From positions 1 through 64,000 of the forward strand of contig DAOTJS010000013.1 in the NCBI GenBank assembly GCA_035448825.1: 64,000 bases of DNA, in the 5' to 3' direction. Numbering within the stretch: position 1 is the first letter of the stretch; each line of letters opens with the position of its first letter. The translations under genes were made by a program, and so were the position numbers. Source of the stretch: JAGNGI01 sp035448825 (GTDB lineage Bacteria; Fidelibacterota; UBA2242). Below the pieces are notes generated by a model. The model saw only the letters and a list, made by a program, of their open reading frames with translations. It was not told where the DNA came from and made no database searches. Below are positions 1 through 7,453 of this stretch, piece by piece.

Positions 1-1915
1 TACCGGCCGGCAGATAGAGCCGCTTGAACTCGTCGGTTTCGGAAAGCACCGGCGCTATCAGTAGATTTTCACCCAGAATGAATTGATTTTGAGCTTCCGT
101 GCGGTAACATTCTGGATCATCCTGAAAATTGAAAAACAGCGGGCGCATCAGTGGCCAACCGGTTTGGCTGGCGGTGTAGAATTCGCTATAGAAATAGGGT
201 AGAAGCTGATAGCGCATATTAATGAAATTGCGCACGGTATTTTCGACTTCCACACCAAAAACCCAGGGCTCTTTGCGGTGCGTATCCCAGGCTGAGTGTT
301 GCCGAAAGAGCGGGGTAAAAGTGCCGAGTTGCATCCAGCGGATATAAAGCCTTTCCGAAGGATTGCCGACGAAGCCGCCAACGTCGCTACCGACGAACGG
401 CACGCCGCTCAAGCCAATATTTTGCGACATACGACAGGCAATTTTCAGATGCAACTCGCTGGCGACGTTATCGCCGGTCCAGACGGCTGAGTAGCGTTGA
501 ATACCGGCAAATCCAGCTCGCGTCAGGATAAAATGACGCTCGGGAGAATAGCGCCGCAAACCTGCGCGCGTCGCTCGTGCCATTTCCAACGCATAAATAT
601 TCCGTGCGCTTTTGTGATCGGTTTTTAAACCGTTGCCATCGAACTGCACAATGTCGGGAAAGTGCGTGCCCCAAACGGTCGGCTCATTCATATCGTTCCA
701 GAAACCGGCGACGCCATCTTTGAGCAGTAAATTGAGTTTATCGCCCCACCATTGGCGCGTGGCGGCTTTAGTAAAATCCGGGAAATATGCCCAGGATGGC
801 CAGACCTCGCCCTGATAGTATTGACCGTCAGGATATTTGACGAATAAATCCTGTTTGAGGCCTTCGCGCGCCCCAAAATAATTCGTGTCAGCTTTGACGC
901 CCGGGTCAATTATCGGGATGACTTTGAAGCCGTCCTTTTTTAAATCAGCCAGCATTTTAGCCGGTTCGGGAAAGTATTTTTTGTTCCAGGTAAAGACCCG
1001 ATAGCCGTCCATATAATCAATGTCGAGATAAATCACATCGCAGGGGATTTTTTTACGGCGAAAAGTCGCCGCCAGATTGCGCACCTCCGATTCAGGATAA
1101 TAACTCCAGCGACATTGCTGATAACCGAGTGCCCAGAGTGGCGGCAATTCCGCCCGTCCGGTCAGATTGGTGTAAGCCGTCAGGACTTTTTTAATTTCGG
1201 GACCGTAAATGAAATAATAATCCATCTCGCCCTTTTCAGCGCCGAACCAGTAGAAGCGATTATTACTGGCACCGAAATTGAAATATGATTTGCCGGTATT
1301 GTCCAATAAAATGCCATAGGCTTTGAAATTGCGAATGCCATAAAAGAAGGGAATCGAAATGTAAAGTGGGTCGGTGCGATCGTCATAAGCCCAGAAATCG
1401 GTGTTCCAGAGGGTATATTCCTTGCCGGTTTTGCAAAGATCGTCGCTCTTTTCGCCTAAACCGTAGAAATTTTCACCGGGCAGGAGTTTTTTATGGCAAC
1501 GCACTTCGTCGTTGTCGAAGCTGACGCCGAACGCCTCTTCATCGGCATTAATCAGATTTCCATCTGAATCGAAAATGGCGACGCGGCAAGGTGACCTGGT
1601 AATTCGCACGGTCAGGGCTTTGGTAGTTAGTGTGAAATTTTTACCTTCGTCTTTAAATGTGAAAGCCGATTTGGCGGGTAGAGCGGCGATTACCGCATAG
1701 GACGGCGCGGCTGAAAATTCACTCTGATTCGTATAACGAAAACGAATGACGTTGTCGTCGTAAACATAGATATTTAACAGAGCATTGTCGGCTTTGAATT
1801 CGACCCGATTGGGGAAGACCTTATGCGATTTGAGATTGCCGATAAATTCAAAACTGGCAAAAAGCGGCGAACAAATTAGCATAAGCGCAAAAAATAAATT
1901 GATTTTTAGTGACAT
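1..1915 (-). CDS. Glycoside hydrolase family 31 (alpha-glucosidase/alpha-xylosidase type), 3' end beyond window
   Basis: The reverse strand reads open from an ATG at 1915 to the window edge (about 638 residues seen; C-terminus missing). A Sec signal peptide (about residues 1-20, ending LFA) suggests export. Clan GH-D type GH31 landmarks follow in order: YGLGEK, LDIDYMDGYRVFTW, the nucleophile motif WNDMNEP (Asp408), WTGDN with the expected acid/base Asp482, and GSDVGGF. The 74-residue spacing of the two aspartates fits YicI-like enzymes. GH31 enzymes hydrolyse alpha-glucosides or alpha-xylosides with retention; the substrate cannot be told here. An AAGG Shine-Dalgarno lies just upstream of the ATG, and a hexanucleotide array lies 24-71 bases upstream. 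Family sure; specificity unknown. Confidence 0.93.
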   Translation of the reverse strand, partial: MSLKINLFFALMLICSPLFASFEFIGNLKSHKVFPNRVEFKADNALLNIYVYDDNVIRFRYTNQSEFSAAPSYAVIAALPAKSAFTFKDEGKNFTLTTKALTVRITRSPCRVAIFDSDGNLINADEEAFGVSFDNDEVRCHKKLLPGENFYGLGEKSDDLCKTGKEYTLWNTDFWAYDDRTDPLYISIPFFYGIRNFKAYGILLDNTGKSYFNFGASNNRFYWFGAEKGEMDYYFIYGPEIKKVLTAYTNLTGRAELPPLWALGYQQCRWSYYPESEVRNLAATFRRKKIPCDVIYLDIDYMDGYRVFTWNKKYFPEPAKMLADLKKDGFKVIPIIDPGVKADTNYFGAREGLKQDLFVKYPDGQYYQGEVWPSWAYFPDFTKAATRQWWGDKLNLLLKDGVAGFWNDMNEPTVWGTHFPDIVQFDGNGLKTDHKSARNIYALEMARATRAGLRRYSPERHFILTRAGFAGIQRYSAVWTGDNVASELHLKIACRMSQNIGLSGVPFVGSDVGGFVGNPSERLYIRWMQLGTFTPLFRQHSAWDTHRKEPWVFGVEVENTVRNFINMRYQLLPYFYSEFYTASQTGWPLMRPLFFNFQDDPECYRTEAQNQFILGENLLIAPVLSETDEFKRLYLPAG

Positions 1916-1938
1916 AATGGGAGACCTTTCGAAATAAA

Positions 1939-1986
1939 GGTTGAGGTTGAGGTTGAGGCTGAGGTTGAGGTTGAGGCTGAGGCTGA
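1939..1986. repeat. Hexanucleotide tandem array GGTTGA/GGCTGA, 8 units
   Basis: Eight contiguous 6-bp units occur here; five are GGTTGA and three are GGCTGA. They lie in the presumed 5' leader of the GH31 gene, between it and the downstream end of the peptidase gene. On the minus strand they would read as a Pro-Gln repeat, but no credible gene carries it. Such arrays can change length by slippage. Confidence 0.9.
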
Positions 1987-2114
1987 GAAGGGAGGAAAGT
2001 GAGAAACGGAGAATAGGAGAGCTGGAATGAATTTCTATAAAAATTAGACCGGATTAGTATAAGGTAATTATAATTATCGGTACCAGACATTGAATGCGTT
2101 TTGAAATTTTACAC

Positions 2115-2921
2115 CTAACCAGTGCAGTAGTTCTGGAACTCATCAACGAAGCAGTCGAATTCGATACCGTAGATTTTTTGGAATATCTCATCGTGGTTAC
2201 TCTCCGTAAATAGGCTTTCGATGTAATTTTGGAATTTTTCGCGACCGCGCGTTTCGATTAAGTAATCCACGATGCAGGCAAACTCACAATAAAGAAATGC
2301 GGATCGGTTGGGAACATTGATTTTGACCTGATTCGCCCGACGGGTTTTATAATCATTCGGTGGTATGAAATTCCCGTGACGGATATAACTATAGGTTTCC
2401 TCTTGCGAGGGATACCAACCGGTGCCCATCTGGTTGGCGGCGTAAACCGCGATGCCTTCTAATAGCCATTTCGGGAAGCGAAACGCCCGGAAAAATCCGG
2501 TTTGCTGGAAAATGAGAATGTGAGATAACTCGTGTTTTACGTAAATATCTAATGGAATTATACCCAAATCGGCTTCCTTCAACGACCAGGGCGCAATAAG
2601 AATACGGTTAGGCGGAATTGCGCAAAGTCGGGAGTAGGTCGGCGAACGTCTGACGTAACTTAAACTATCGCGAAAGATAAAGAACTCCGGTTTGCTTTTG
2701 AACTTTAAGGAAAGCATTTTTTCGACAGGTATCGTGAGCGGGTCGCAATTCGACCAATCCGGAAGCTGCGCCCGATTCTGAACGTAAACGATGGTATGGG
2801 GAAACTCGAATTTCTGAAATCCGACAATAATCGGTGAAAAGGCAAAAAGTTCACCGAATAAAAAGGCGATTAGAATACAGGCCAGGATTACCGCAACGAT
2901 TACGTAGTAATTTTTTCGCAT
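2115..2921 (-). CDS. Membrane-anchored HExxH metallopeptidase (peptidase MA-like)
   Basis: 268 residues. One N-terminal hydrophobic segment (about residues 6-30) acts as uncleaved signal or anchor, so the catalytic part probably faces the periplasm. The zinc motif is HELSH (His130, Glu131, His134), followed by KWLLEGIAVY in which Glu155 is the likely third ligand. This gluzincin arrangement is typical of the peptidase MA-like family. The part before it resembles no family I can name. Substrate unknown. The gene stands alone: a repeat-rich spacer lies upstream and the hexamer array downstream. Protease assignment rests on the motif and spacing. Confidence 0.8.
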   Translation of the reverse strand: MRKNYYVIVAVILACILIAFLFGELFAFSPIIVGFQKFEFPHTIVYVQNRAQLPDWSNCDPLTIPVEKMLSLKFKSKPEFFIFRDSLSYVRRSPTYSRLCAIPPNRILIAPWSLKEADLGIIPLDIYVKHELSHILIFQQTGFFRAFRFPKWLLEGIAVYAANQMGTGWYPSQEETYSYIRHGNFIPPNDYKTRRANQVKINVPNRSAFLYCEFACIVDYLIETRGREKFQNYIESLFTESNHDEIFQKIYGIEFDCFVDEFQNYCTG

Positions 2922-3040
2922 GTTAGCTTGTAAAATATCAGGAGGTGGTAGGTACCTATAATTACTCTCGTGTCGATGTTCCCGTGTCGAGGGCAGGGGA
3001 AGTCGCTGATAATAAGGCTCATTTATATGATCTTACGTTT

Positions 3041-3236
3041 TTATTCAACCCCTTCGGGGTTGGTGTAGTGTTCGACGTCTTTTGACTCAGGATATAATCC
3101 TGAGTTAAGCAGGTTCAGCTCCTGACGGAGTTGGGTGTTATTCGGAGTAAACTCCTGGCGGAGTTGGGAGGTTATTTATACAAAATAGATTAATGTTAGC
3201 TCATACACCTCAATTCCGACCGCTCGGGATTGAATT
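3041..3236. repeat. Composite palindromic element, copy A (downstream of transposase)
   Basis: Ordered palindromes: AACCCC-ttc-GGGGTT (3047-3061), CTCAGGAT-ata-ATCCTGAG (3086-3104), two CTCC/GGAG palindromes of the AACTCCTGgCGGAGTT type (3116-3133, 3150-3165), then after about 45 bp a right-end palindrome around CCGACCGCTCGG followed by GATTGAATT (about 3211-3236), which overlaps the transposase stop codon. The same order recurs in copies B and C, all in the same orientation. The remaining spacer, 2922-3040, shows only a short direct repeat CGTGTCGA (2970-2977, 2984-2991) and no gene. Confidence 0.85.
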
Positions 3237-3681
3237 ATAACAAATATTTCTCATCGTATTCGATTCCATGTTCCTGCAATAATTTTTTCAACTCTTCCTG
3301 AAAGGTTTTCTTGCGATGGTGGTTTTCCTGATTCTTGACGTATTCTATCAAACGGTCTTTGTCTTTTATGGAATAAGTAAACGCTCCATAACCGATTTGC
3401 CAATGAGTGAATTTGGAAGCAGGCGCAATGGTTGTTATATATTGCGAACTGGCAATTTTAATATCTTTTATTAATGGAGCTACGGCGACTGTCGGATGAA
3501 TATGAGTTATAATATGAACATGATCGGAAACGCCACCAATTCGATAAAGGTGACATTTCTTGTTTTTCAAGATACCCCAGATGTACTTGTAAATTTCAGG
3601 ACGTAAATCGGGAGTAAGAGTGCACTCACGGTTTTTGGTGCTGAAAACCAATTGATATAAGATTTGGGTGTAGGTACTCAA
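3235..3681 (-). CDS. REP-associated tyrosine transposase (RAYT / IS200-like TnpA)
   Basis: 148 residues from a TTG start at 3681, chosen because AAGGAGGA sits directly before it and because upstream in-frame sequence runs into the palindromic repeat. HUH single-strand nuclease features are visible: a Y1 fold start YQLVFSTKNREC, the metal-binding HVH (His54, His56) in GGVSDHVHII, and the catalytic tyrosine Tyr114 in LIEYVKNQENHH, the NQxxHH context typical of TnpA_REP proteins. The family cuts and joins single-stranded palindromic DNA and can spread REP-type elements. It lies between copies A and B of the composite element, which are the obvious candidate substrates. It looks intact. Confidence 0.9.
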   Translation of the reverse strand: MSTYTQILYQLVFSTKNRECTLTPDLRPEIYKYIWGILKNKKCHLYRIGGVSDHVHIITHIHPTVAVAPLIKDIKIASSQYITTIAPASKFTHWQIGYGAFTYSIKDKDRLIEYVKNQENHHRKKTFQEELKKLLQEHGIEYDEKYLL

Positions 3682-3696
3682 ATTTTCCTCCTTCTT

Positions 3697-4075
3697 ATTC
3701 AACCCTTTCGGGGTTGCGTAATGTGCGACGTCTTTGGGCTCAGGATATAATCCTGAGTTAAGCAGGTTCAACTCCTGACGGAGTTGCGAGGTTATTCAGG
3801 TTTCAGGTTCAACTCCTGGCGGAGTTGCGAGGTTATTCGGGTTTCAGGTTCAACTCCTGGCGGAGTTGGGAGGTTATTCAGGTTTCAGGTTCAACTCCTG
3901 GCGGAGTTGCGAGGTTATTCAGGTCTCAGGATCAACTCCAAACGGAGTTGTTTGTCGCAATTTATTATCGTATTTCTCGTATATTTTCCAATCCCGACAA
4001 TAATATAATCAAACCGAATTTGTTTATGATTATTTCCATAATACCGACTGGTCGGGATTGAAATTGAATAGAATC
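3697..4075. repeat. Composite palindromic element, copy B (upstream of transposase, expanded)
   Basis: Begins with TTATTCAACC and AACCCTTTCGGGGTT (3701-3715), then the CTCAGGAT/ATCCTGAG palindrome (3739-3757), then a tandem array of 41-bp units, and ends with CCGACTGGTCGG (4044-4055) followed by GATTGAAATTGAATAGA, shared with copy C. It is the longest of the three copies because its CAACTCC/GGAGTTG palindrome has been multiplied. It fills the whole spacer between mscL and the transposase; no gene lies in it. Confidence 0.85.
3763..3967. repeat. Five 41-bp tandem repeats with palindromic core
   Basis: Units start at 3763, 3804, 3845, 3886 and 3927 with an exact 41-bp period. Each carries CAACTCCTGrCGGAGTTG, a 7-bp stem with a 4-base loop (3769-3786, 3810-3827, 3851-3868, 3892-3909, and a diverged 3933-3950). 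The first four units are nearly identical; the last decays after the palindrome. Units abut with no spacers, so this is a tandem array and not CRISPR. Confidence 0.93.
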
Positions 4076-4093
4076 TGACGGAGTTGATAGATT

Positions 4094-4513
4094 TTATTTT
4101 TTCAGTAAGTCGCGGATTTCCGTTAGAAGTATTTCCGTTTTAGTCGGTGCAGGAGGTGCTGATGACACGGTTTCCTCTTTCCGTTTAGCGGCGCTAAGGG
4201 CTTTTACCAGCATAAAAACCGCAAAAGCGATGATAAGGAAATCGAAAACCACCTGCAGGAAATTGCCGTAATTTAGCGTCACTGCCGGATTTCCATCAAC
4301 CGCATGTTTCAACACGATTTTTAAATCGGTGAAATTGACGCCACCGACCAATAAGCCAATCGGCGGCATAATAATGTCATTGACAACCGAACTGACGATC
4401 TTGCCGAAAGCGGCACCGATAATGATACCTACTGCCATATCAATTACATTGCCGCGCATAGCGAAGGCTTTAAATTCCTGCAATAGTTTTGGGCTTTGGG
4501 GTTTTGCTTTCAT
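4094..4513 (-). CDS. mscL: Large-conductance mechanosensitive channel MscL
   Basis: 139 residues, the normal size. The signature N-terminal stretch is present: KAFAMRGNVIDMAVGIIIGAAFGKIVSSVV, i.e. the amphipathic helix plus the pore-lining TM1, followed by MPPIGLLVGGVNF, a periplasmic loop, TM2 (VVFDFLIIAFAVFMLVKAL) and a charged C-terminal helix ending TEIRDLLKK. It forms the pentameric inner-membrane pore that opens under hypo-osmotic shock. It starts 15 bp after the DUF3078 gene and probably shares its transcript. Some 20 bp after its stop lies copy B of the palindromic element. Confidence 0.97.
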   Translation of the reverse strand: MKAKPQSPKLLQEFKAFAMRGNVIDMAVGIIIGAAFGKIVSSVVNDIIMPPIGLLVGGVNFTDLKIVLKHAVDGNPAVTLNYGNFLQVVFDFLIIAFAVFMLVKALSAAKRKEETVSSAPPAPTKTEILLTEIRDLLKK

Positions 4514-4528
4514 ATTTATCCTCTAAAG

Positions 4529-5473
4529 TTAGAATTTGTAAGAAAAGCCTACGCCTAGAATTTCCTTGAATTGCACTCGCGGCCCGAATTCATCAATTAC
4601 TCCGTCATCATTCTTATCAATTGAAATCTTTGTGTCGTCGTCGTAAATCAGATGAGTGGTGAAATTGACCGAGATGTACTGGTTTACCTTAAAGGCGATC
4701 AGCGTTTCCCAGTTAATATCAATATTCTGGGGATGATCCAGATAGTCCGAAAAGAGATCAATTTTAATTGTGAAGGACAGATTTTTCAGCAATTCGGTTT
4801 TAAAGTCATTGCGGGTATAGATCGCGCGCAGATAACCACCGAATTCGGTCTTAGTAGTTTTTCCGGGCTCGACTCCGAAAGCTCCAGCATTGGAAAGTAA
4901 TTCGTCATTGACGATAATTAATCGTCCGGTGGCGGGCGCGATAAAAGCACTTAAATAATTGCTTGGTTTATAATCCATACCGATTGCGGCTAGGAGGTAA
5001 GCCGGCGCCAGAAAATTGGAAATTTTTACCGAATCATTGGGATAATTGTAACCCGGCGCCATCTGGGTCTTGAAATTAAACAGGGCTGAATAATAGAAAT
5101 TAGTGAATGCTTCTCGTCCATATTTTGACAGAAAATCAACCTTATCATCGGTTTTCATAAAATCAGCATCTTTGCCCTGTTTGAGAACGCCATAGCCGAG
5201 ATCCAGCGAATTATCCCAGACGTTTTTACCTTTTTTATAATTGGCAAACGCACTAAAAAGTCCATTTAGCGCCAGTGAATTTTGCCCGCCTGCCGCCCAA
5301 TTGGTCAAAGAAGTCTGAGCTAAATTTACAGCTGTAATACCGCCGATTTTCCAGCCTTGGTGAGTGTCAGCGGATTTAGCTTTCAATTGGGCTTCGACAT
5401 CAGTAACCTGACCGGTGGCGCAAAGAAAGAGAACCAATACAAATACTACCGTTAAAAAGAGTTTAGGTTTCAT
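4529..5473 (-). CDS. DUF3078 family outer-membrane protein
   Basis: 314 residues with a signal peptide (about 1-21, ending LCATGQ). The family's hallmark GWKIGGITAVNLAQTSLTNWAAGGQNS is followed by alternating aromatic beta-strand segments and a C-terminal LGVGFSYKF strand ending in Phe, as in outer-membrane beta-barrels. DUF3078 proteins are typical of Bacteroidota and relatives; their function is unknown. A good AGGAGG site precedes the ATG. It is first in a two-gene unit with mscL. Confidence 0.88.
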   Translation of the reverse strand: MKPKLFLTVVFVLVLFLCATGQVTDVEAQLKAKSADTHQGWKIGGITAVNLAQTSLTNWAAGGQNSLALNGLFSAFANYKKGKNVWDNSLDLGYGVLKQGKDADFMKTDDKVDFLSKYGREAFTNFYYSALFNFKTQMAPGYNYPNDSVKISNFLAPAYLLAAIGMDYKPSNYLSAFIAPATGRLIIVNDELLSNAGAFGVEPGKTTKTEFGGYLRAIYTRNDFKTELLKNLSFTIKIDLFSDYLDHPQNIDINWETLIAFKVNQYISVNFTTHLIYDDDTKISIDKNDDGVIDEFGPRVQFKEILGVGFSYKF

Positions 5474-5609
5474 TTTGCCTCCTATTAATATAAACTGGTC
5501 AATTAATTTCTGTTAATGAATGGCTGATAATTTTCCTTTTATTTAGATGCCGGATTTTTTCAAGGAATCTAAACCAGCTGTAAAAGGAATTCGGGTGAAA
5601 AGAACGAGA

Positions 5610-5864
5610 TTATTCTTTTTGTTTATTGGGAAGAGCTTCCAGATTTCGTCTATAACGGGCTGTATCGAATTCTTCTTTGTACTTCAAAATCCTATAAATT
5701 TCGACCGCCACGCATTGGCCGATCAATTTTTTGGTGTCCAGAGTGCTATAACCTTATTTTTTTTAGCGATCGAAAGTTTGCTTGGTTTCTGGAGGATCAT
5801 TTTGGGCATTTTGGGTATCAATAATTTGAAAAATTTGTTCTCTTAATATTGGATTTGTTTCCAT
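5610..5864 (-). pseudogene. Small conserved protein gene interrupted by two TAA stops
   Basis: From an ATG at 5864 with AAGGTG upstream, the frame reads 33 residues (METNPILREQIF...PPETKQTFDR), then TAA AAA AAA TAA (stops at 5763-5765 and 5754-5756), then continues in the same frame for about 48 residues (GYSTLDTKKLIGQCVAVEIY...RNLEALPNKQKE) to TAA at 5610. The two halves look like one small helical protein of about 84 residues of the type with N-terminal NPxLRxQIFEI and PPETxxT and a C-terminal LIGxxVxxEIYxxLK. This is family recall, not a search. The rest of the 5474-5893 spacer shows nothing else. Confidence 0.65.
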
Positions 5865-5893
5865 ATTGTCACCTTGTCGTATTTATAATTTTA

Positions 5894-6958
5894 CTATAAA
5901 TTTTTTTGTAATATTGCAGAAATTTTCATACTGGTAGTGCCGTCGCCGAAAAGAGTGGCATTTTCGAGATGGAAAACGGTGAATTTCTCGATCTCTTCCG
6001 GTAGGCGCTGGAAGTCATTTCCGATTAGTTTCGCCCAGCCGTGTTCGACAAGTTCTACCCACTCCGTTTCGGGACGGAGCACAAGGCACGGCACTCCGGC
6101 GAAATAGGCTTCTTTCTGCACACCACCCGAGTCAGTTATGATCATCTTTGCCTGTTTTTCGAGATTCAACATATCGAGGTAACCGACAGGCTCGACTAAC
6201 CGGAGCTCAGGACTTTCAGCTGTAATATTAAACTGTCTCATCAGATTACGGGTGCGGGGATGAATGGGAAAGATAATAAGTTCGTTCAAGTGCTCTAAAG
6301 TGCTGATAAGTGCTTTTAAGGTGTCGGGATCGTCGGTGTTCTGTGGGCGATGAATTGTGACCAAGTAGTACGGTTGCGAGTTGACGCCGAGTCGTTCCAG
6401 AATGTCTGATTTTTCAGCGATCTGGCTATTATACAAAAAAGCGTCGTACATAACGTCGCCGACGAGATGGATTTGATCAGTAAACCCTTCATGGTGTAGA
6501 TTATTGACGGCGGTTTGCGTCGGGGCAAACAAATATTGCGAGAGGGAATCGGCGACAATGCGATTGATTTCCTCCGGCATTTGGCGATTGAAACTGCGGA
6601 GTCCGGCTTCGACGTGCGCTATCGGGATTTGCAGTTTGGCGGCGGCCAGCGCACCGGCCATTGTTGAGTTGGTGTCGCCGTAAATCAAGACGAGGTCCGG
6701 CTGAATTTTCAGCAATGCTTTTTCCAGTTCAATCAACATTTTTCCGGTTTGTTCGCCATGATTGCCCGAGCCGATTTCCAGATTATAGTCCGGTTCGGGA
6801 ATGTTCAATTCGGCGAAGAAAGCCTGTGACATATTATAGTCGTAATGTTGGCCGGTGTGAATCAGGATTTCATCGCAGTATTTCCTGATCTCGCGGGAAA
6901 CCGGGGCGCATTTGATGAACTGGGGACGTGCGCCGACGATGGTAGCGATAGTGGGCAA
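5894..6958 (-). CDS. wecB: UDP-N-acetylglucosamine 2-epimerase (non-hydrolysing)
   Basis: 354 residues, usual for the family. It interconverts UDP-GlcNAc and UDP-ManNAc in the cytoplasm for surface-polysaccharide synthesis. Visible motifs: GARPQFIKCAPVSREI, HTGQHYDYNMS, YGDTNSTMAGALAA (catalytic Asp), HVEAGLRSFNRQMPEEINR (two catalytic Glu), HRPQNTDD (catalytic His region) and TDSGGVQKEAYFAG for nucleotide binding. It is transcribed toward mscL, downstream of the exopolysaccharide locus on the same strand, and is separated from it by copy C of the palindromic element. Its product probably feeds that locus. Confidence 0.96.
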   Translation of the reverse strand: MPTIATIVGARPQFIKCAPVSREIRKYCDEILIHTGQHYDYNMSQAFFAELNIPEPDYNLEIGSGNHGEQTGKMLIELEKALLKIQPDLVLIYGDTNSTMAGALAAAKLQIPIAHVEAGLRSFNRQMPEEINRIVADSLSQYLFAPTQTAVNNLHHEGFTDQIHLVGDVMYDAFLYNSQIAEKSDILERLGVNSQPYYLVTIHRPQNTDDPDTLKALISTLEHLNELIIFPIHPRTRNLMRQFNITAESPELRLVEPVGYLDMLNLEKQAKMIITDSGGVQKEAYFAGVPCLVLRPETEWVELVEHGWAKLIGNDFQRLPEEIEKFTVFHLENATLFGDGTTSMKISAILQKNL

Positions 6959-6975
6959 GTTTGTTCCTTTCAGCT

Positions 6976-7140
6976 TTATTCAACCCCGTTTGGGTTAGTG
7001 TAGTATTCAGTCTTTTTAGACTCAGGATTAAATCCTGAGTTAAGCAGGTTCAACTCCTGACGGAGTTGTGGGCCGCACATTTATAATCTTATATTATATC
7101 TATCCATAATCCCGACTAGTCGGGATTGAAATTGAATAGA
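6976..7140. repeat. Composite palindromic element, copy C (no transposase)
   Basis: A compact version of copies A and B: AACCCCgtttGGGTT (6982-6996), CTCAGGATTAAATCCTGAG (7021-7039), CAACTCCTGACGGAGTTG (7051-7068) and, 40 bp on, AATCCCGACTAGTCGGGATT (7108-7127) followed by GAAATTGAATAGA. Only about 165 bp, no open frame. It sits in the leader of wecB on the minus strand and could affect its transcription. It is followed by a further weak ATCCCAACGGGATTGAA-like half repeat near 7169-7185. Confidence 0.85.
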
Positions 7141-7195
7141 AAAAAATATATTCGTTCATACCGTCTAATCCCAACGGGATTGAATATGAAATTAA

Positions 7196-7429
7196 CTAGT
7201 TTTGGTTAGATTTTTTTCGGTGTAAATAGGTTTGTTTGACCCATTTCCAATTGAGAGTTAAATGTCCGATGACCCCGAGAATCAACAGGCCCCCAAAAAC
7301 TTCGTGAACTTCCACAATAGCCTCGCTGGTAACTATCCCGGTTTTTAAAAGAAAAAGCGAAACTACTATCCCCAGAAAAGCAATGCCCATCAGGCAGTTG
7401 AGATACTTTAAGGTTGTTTGTTTTGACAT
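7196..7429 (-). CDS. DUF4405-like small membrane protein
   Basis: 77 residues, two or three membrane segments. The pattern HEVFGGLLILGVIGHLTLNW followed by KWVKQTYL, with two spaced histidines in helices, matches the DUF4405 group of small putative haem-binding membrane proteins. An AAAGGAG site precedes the ATG. It is the last gene of the exopolysaccharide block, 24 bp after the CapK-like gene. Function unknown; haem binding is inference from the histidines. Confidence 0.75.
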   Translation of the reverse strand: MSKQTTLKYLNCLMGIAFLGIVVSLFLLKTGIVTSEAIVEVHEVFGGLLILGVIGHLTLNWKWVKQTYLHRKKSNQN

Positions 7430-7453
7430 AGTTGGTTCTCCTTTATTTTATAA

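Noticed and set aside
1848..2090. Minus-strand open frame rich in Pro-Gln
   Set aside because: It is produced by the hexamer array and overlaps the GH31 signal peptide region; no credible start or family.
3763..3967. Possible CRISPR array (regular repeats)
   Set aside because: The 41-bp units abut directly with no unique spacers, and no cas genes are present.
3784..4061. Two plus-strand open frames of 74-78 codons with repeated residues
   Set aside because: They are translations of the 41-bp repeats in two frames, which stay open only because of the repeat period; no ribosome site or homology.
5763..5780. Programmed frameshift at the A8 run
   Set aside because: The first TAA begins before the ribosome reaches the A run in that frame, so slippage on the run cannot bypass it.
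5547..5846. Plus-strand 99-codon open frame
   Set aside because: It is antisense to the broken small gene, which has a ribosome site and two protein-like halves on the minus strand.
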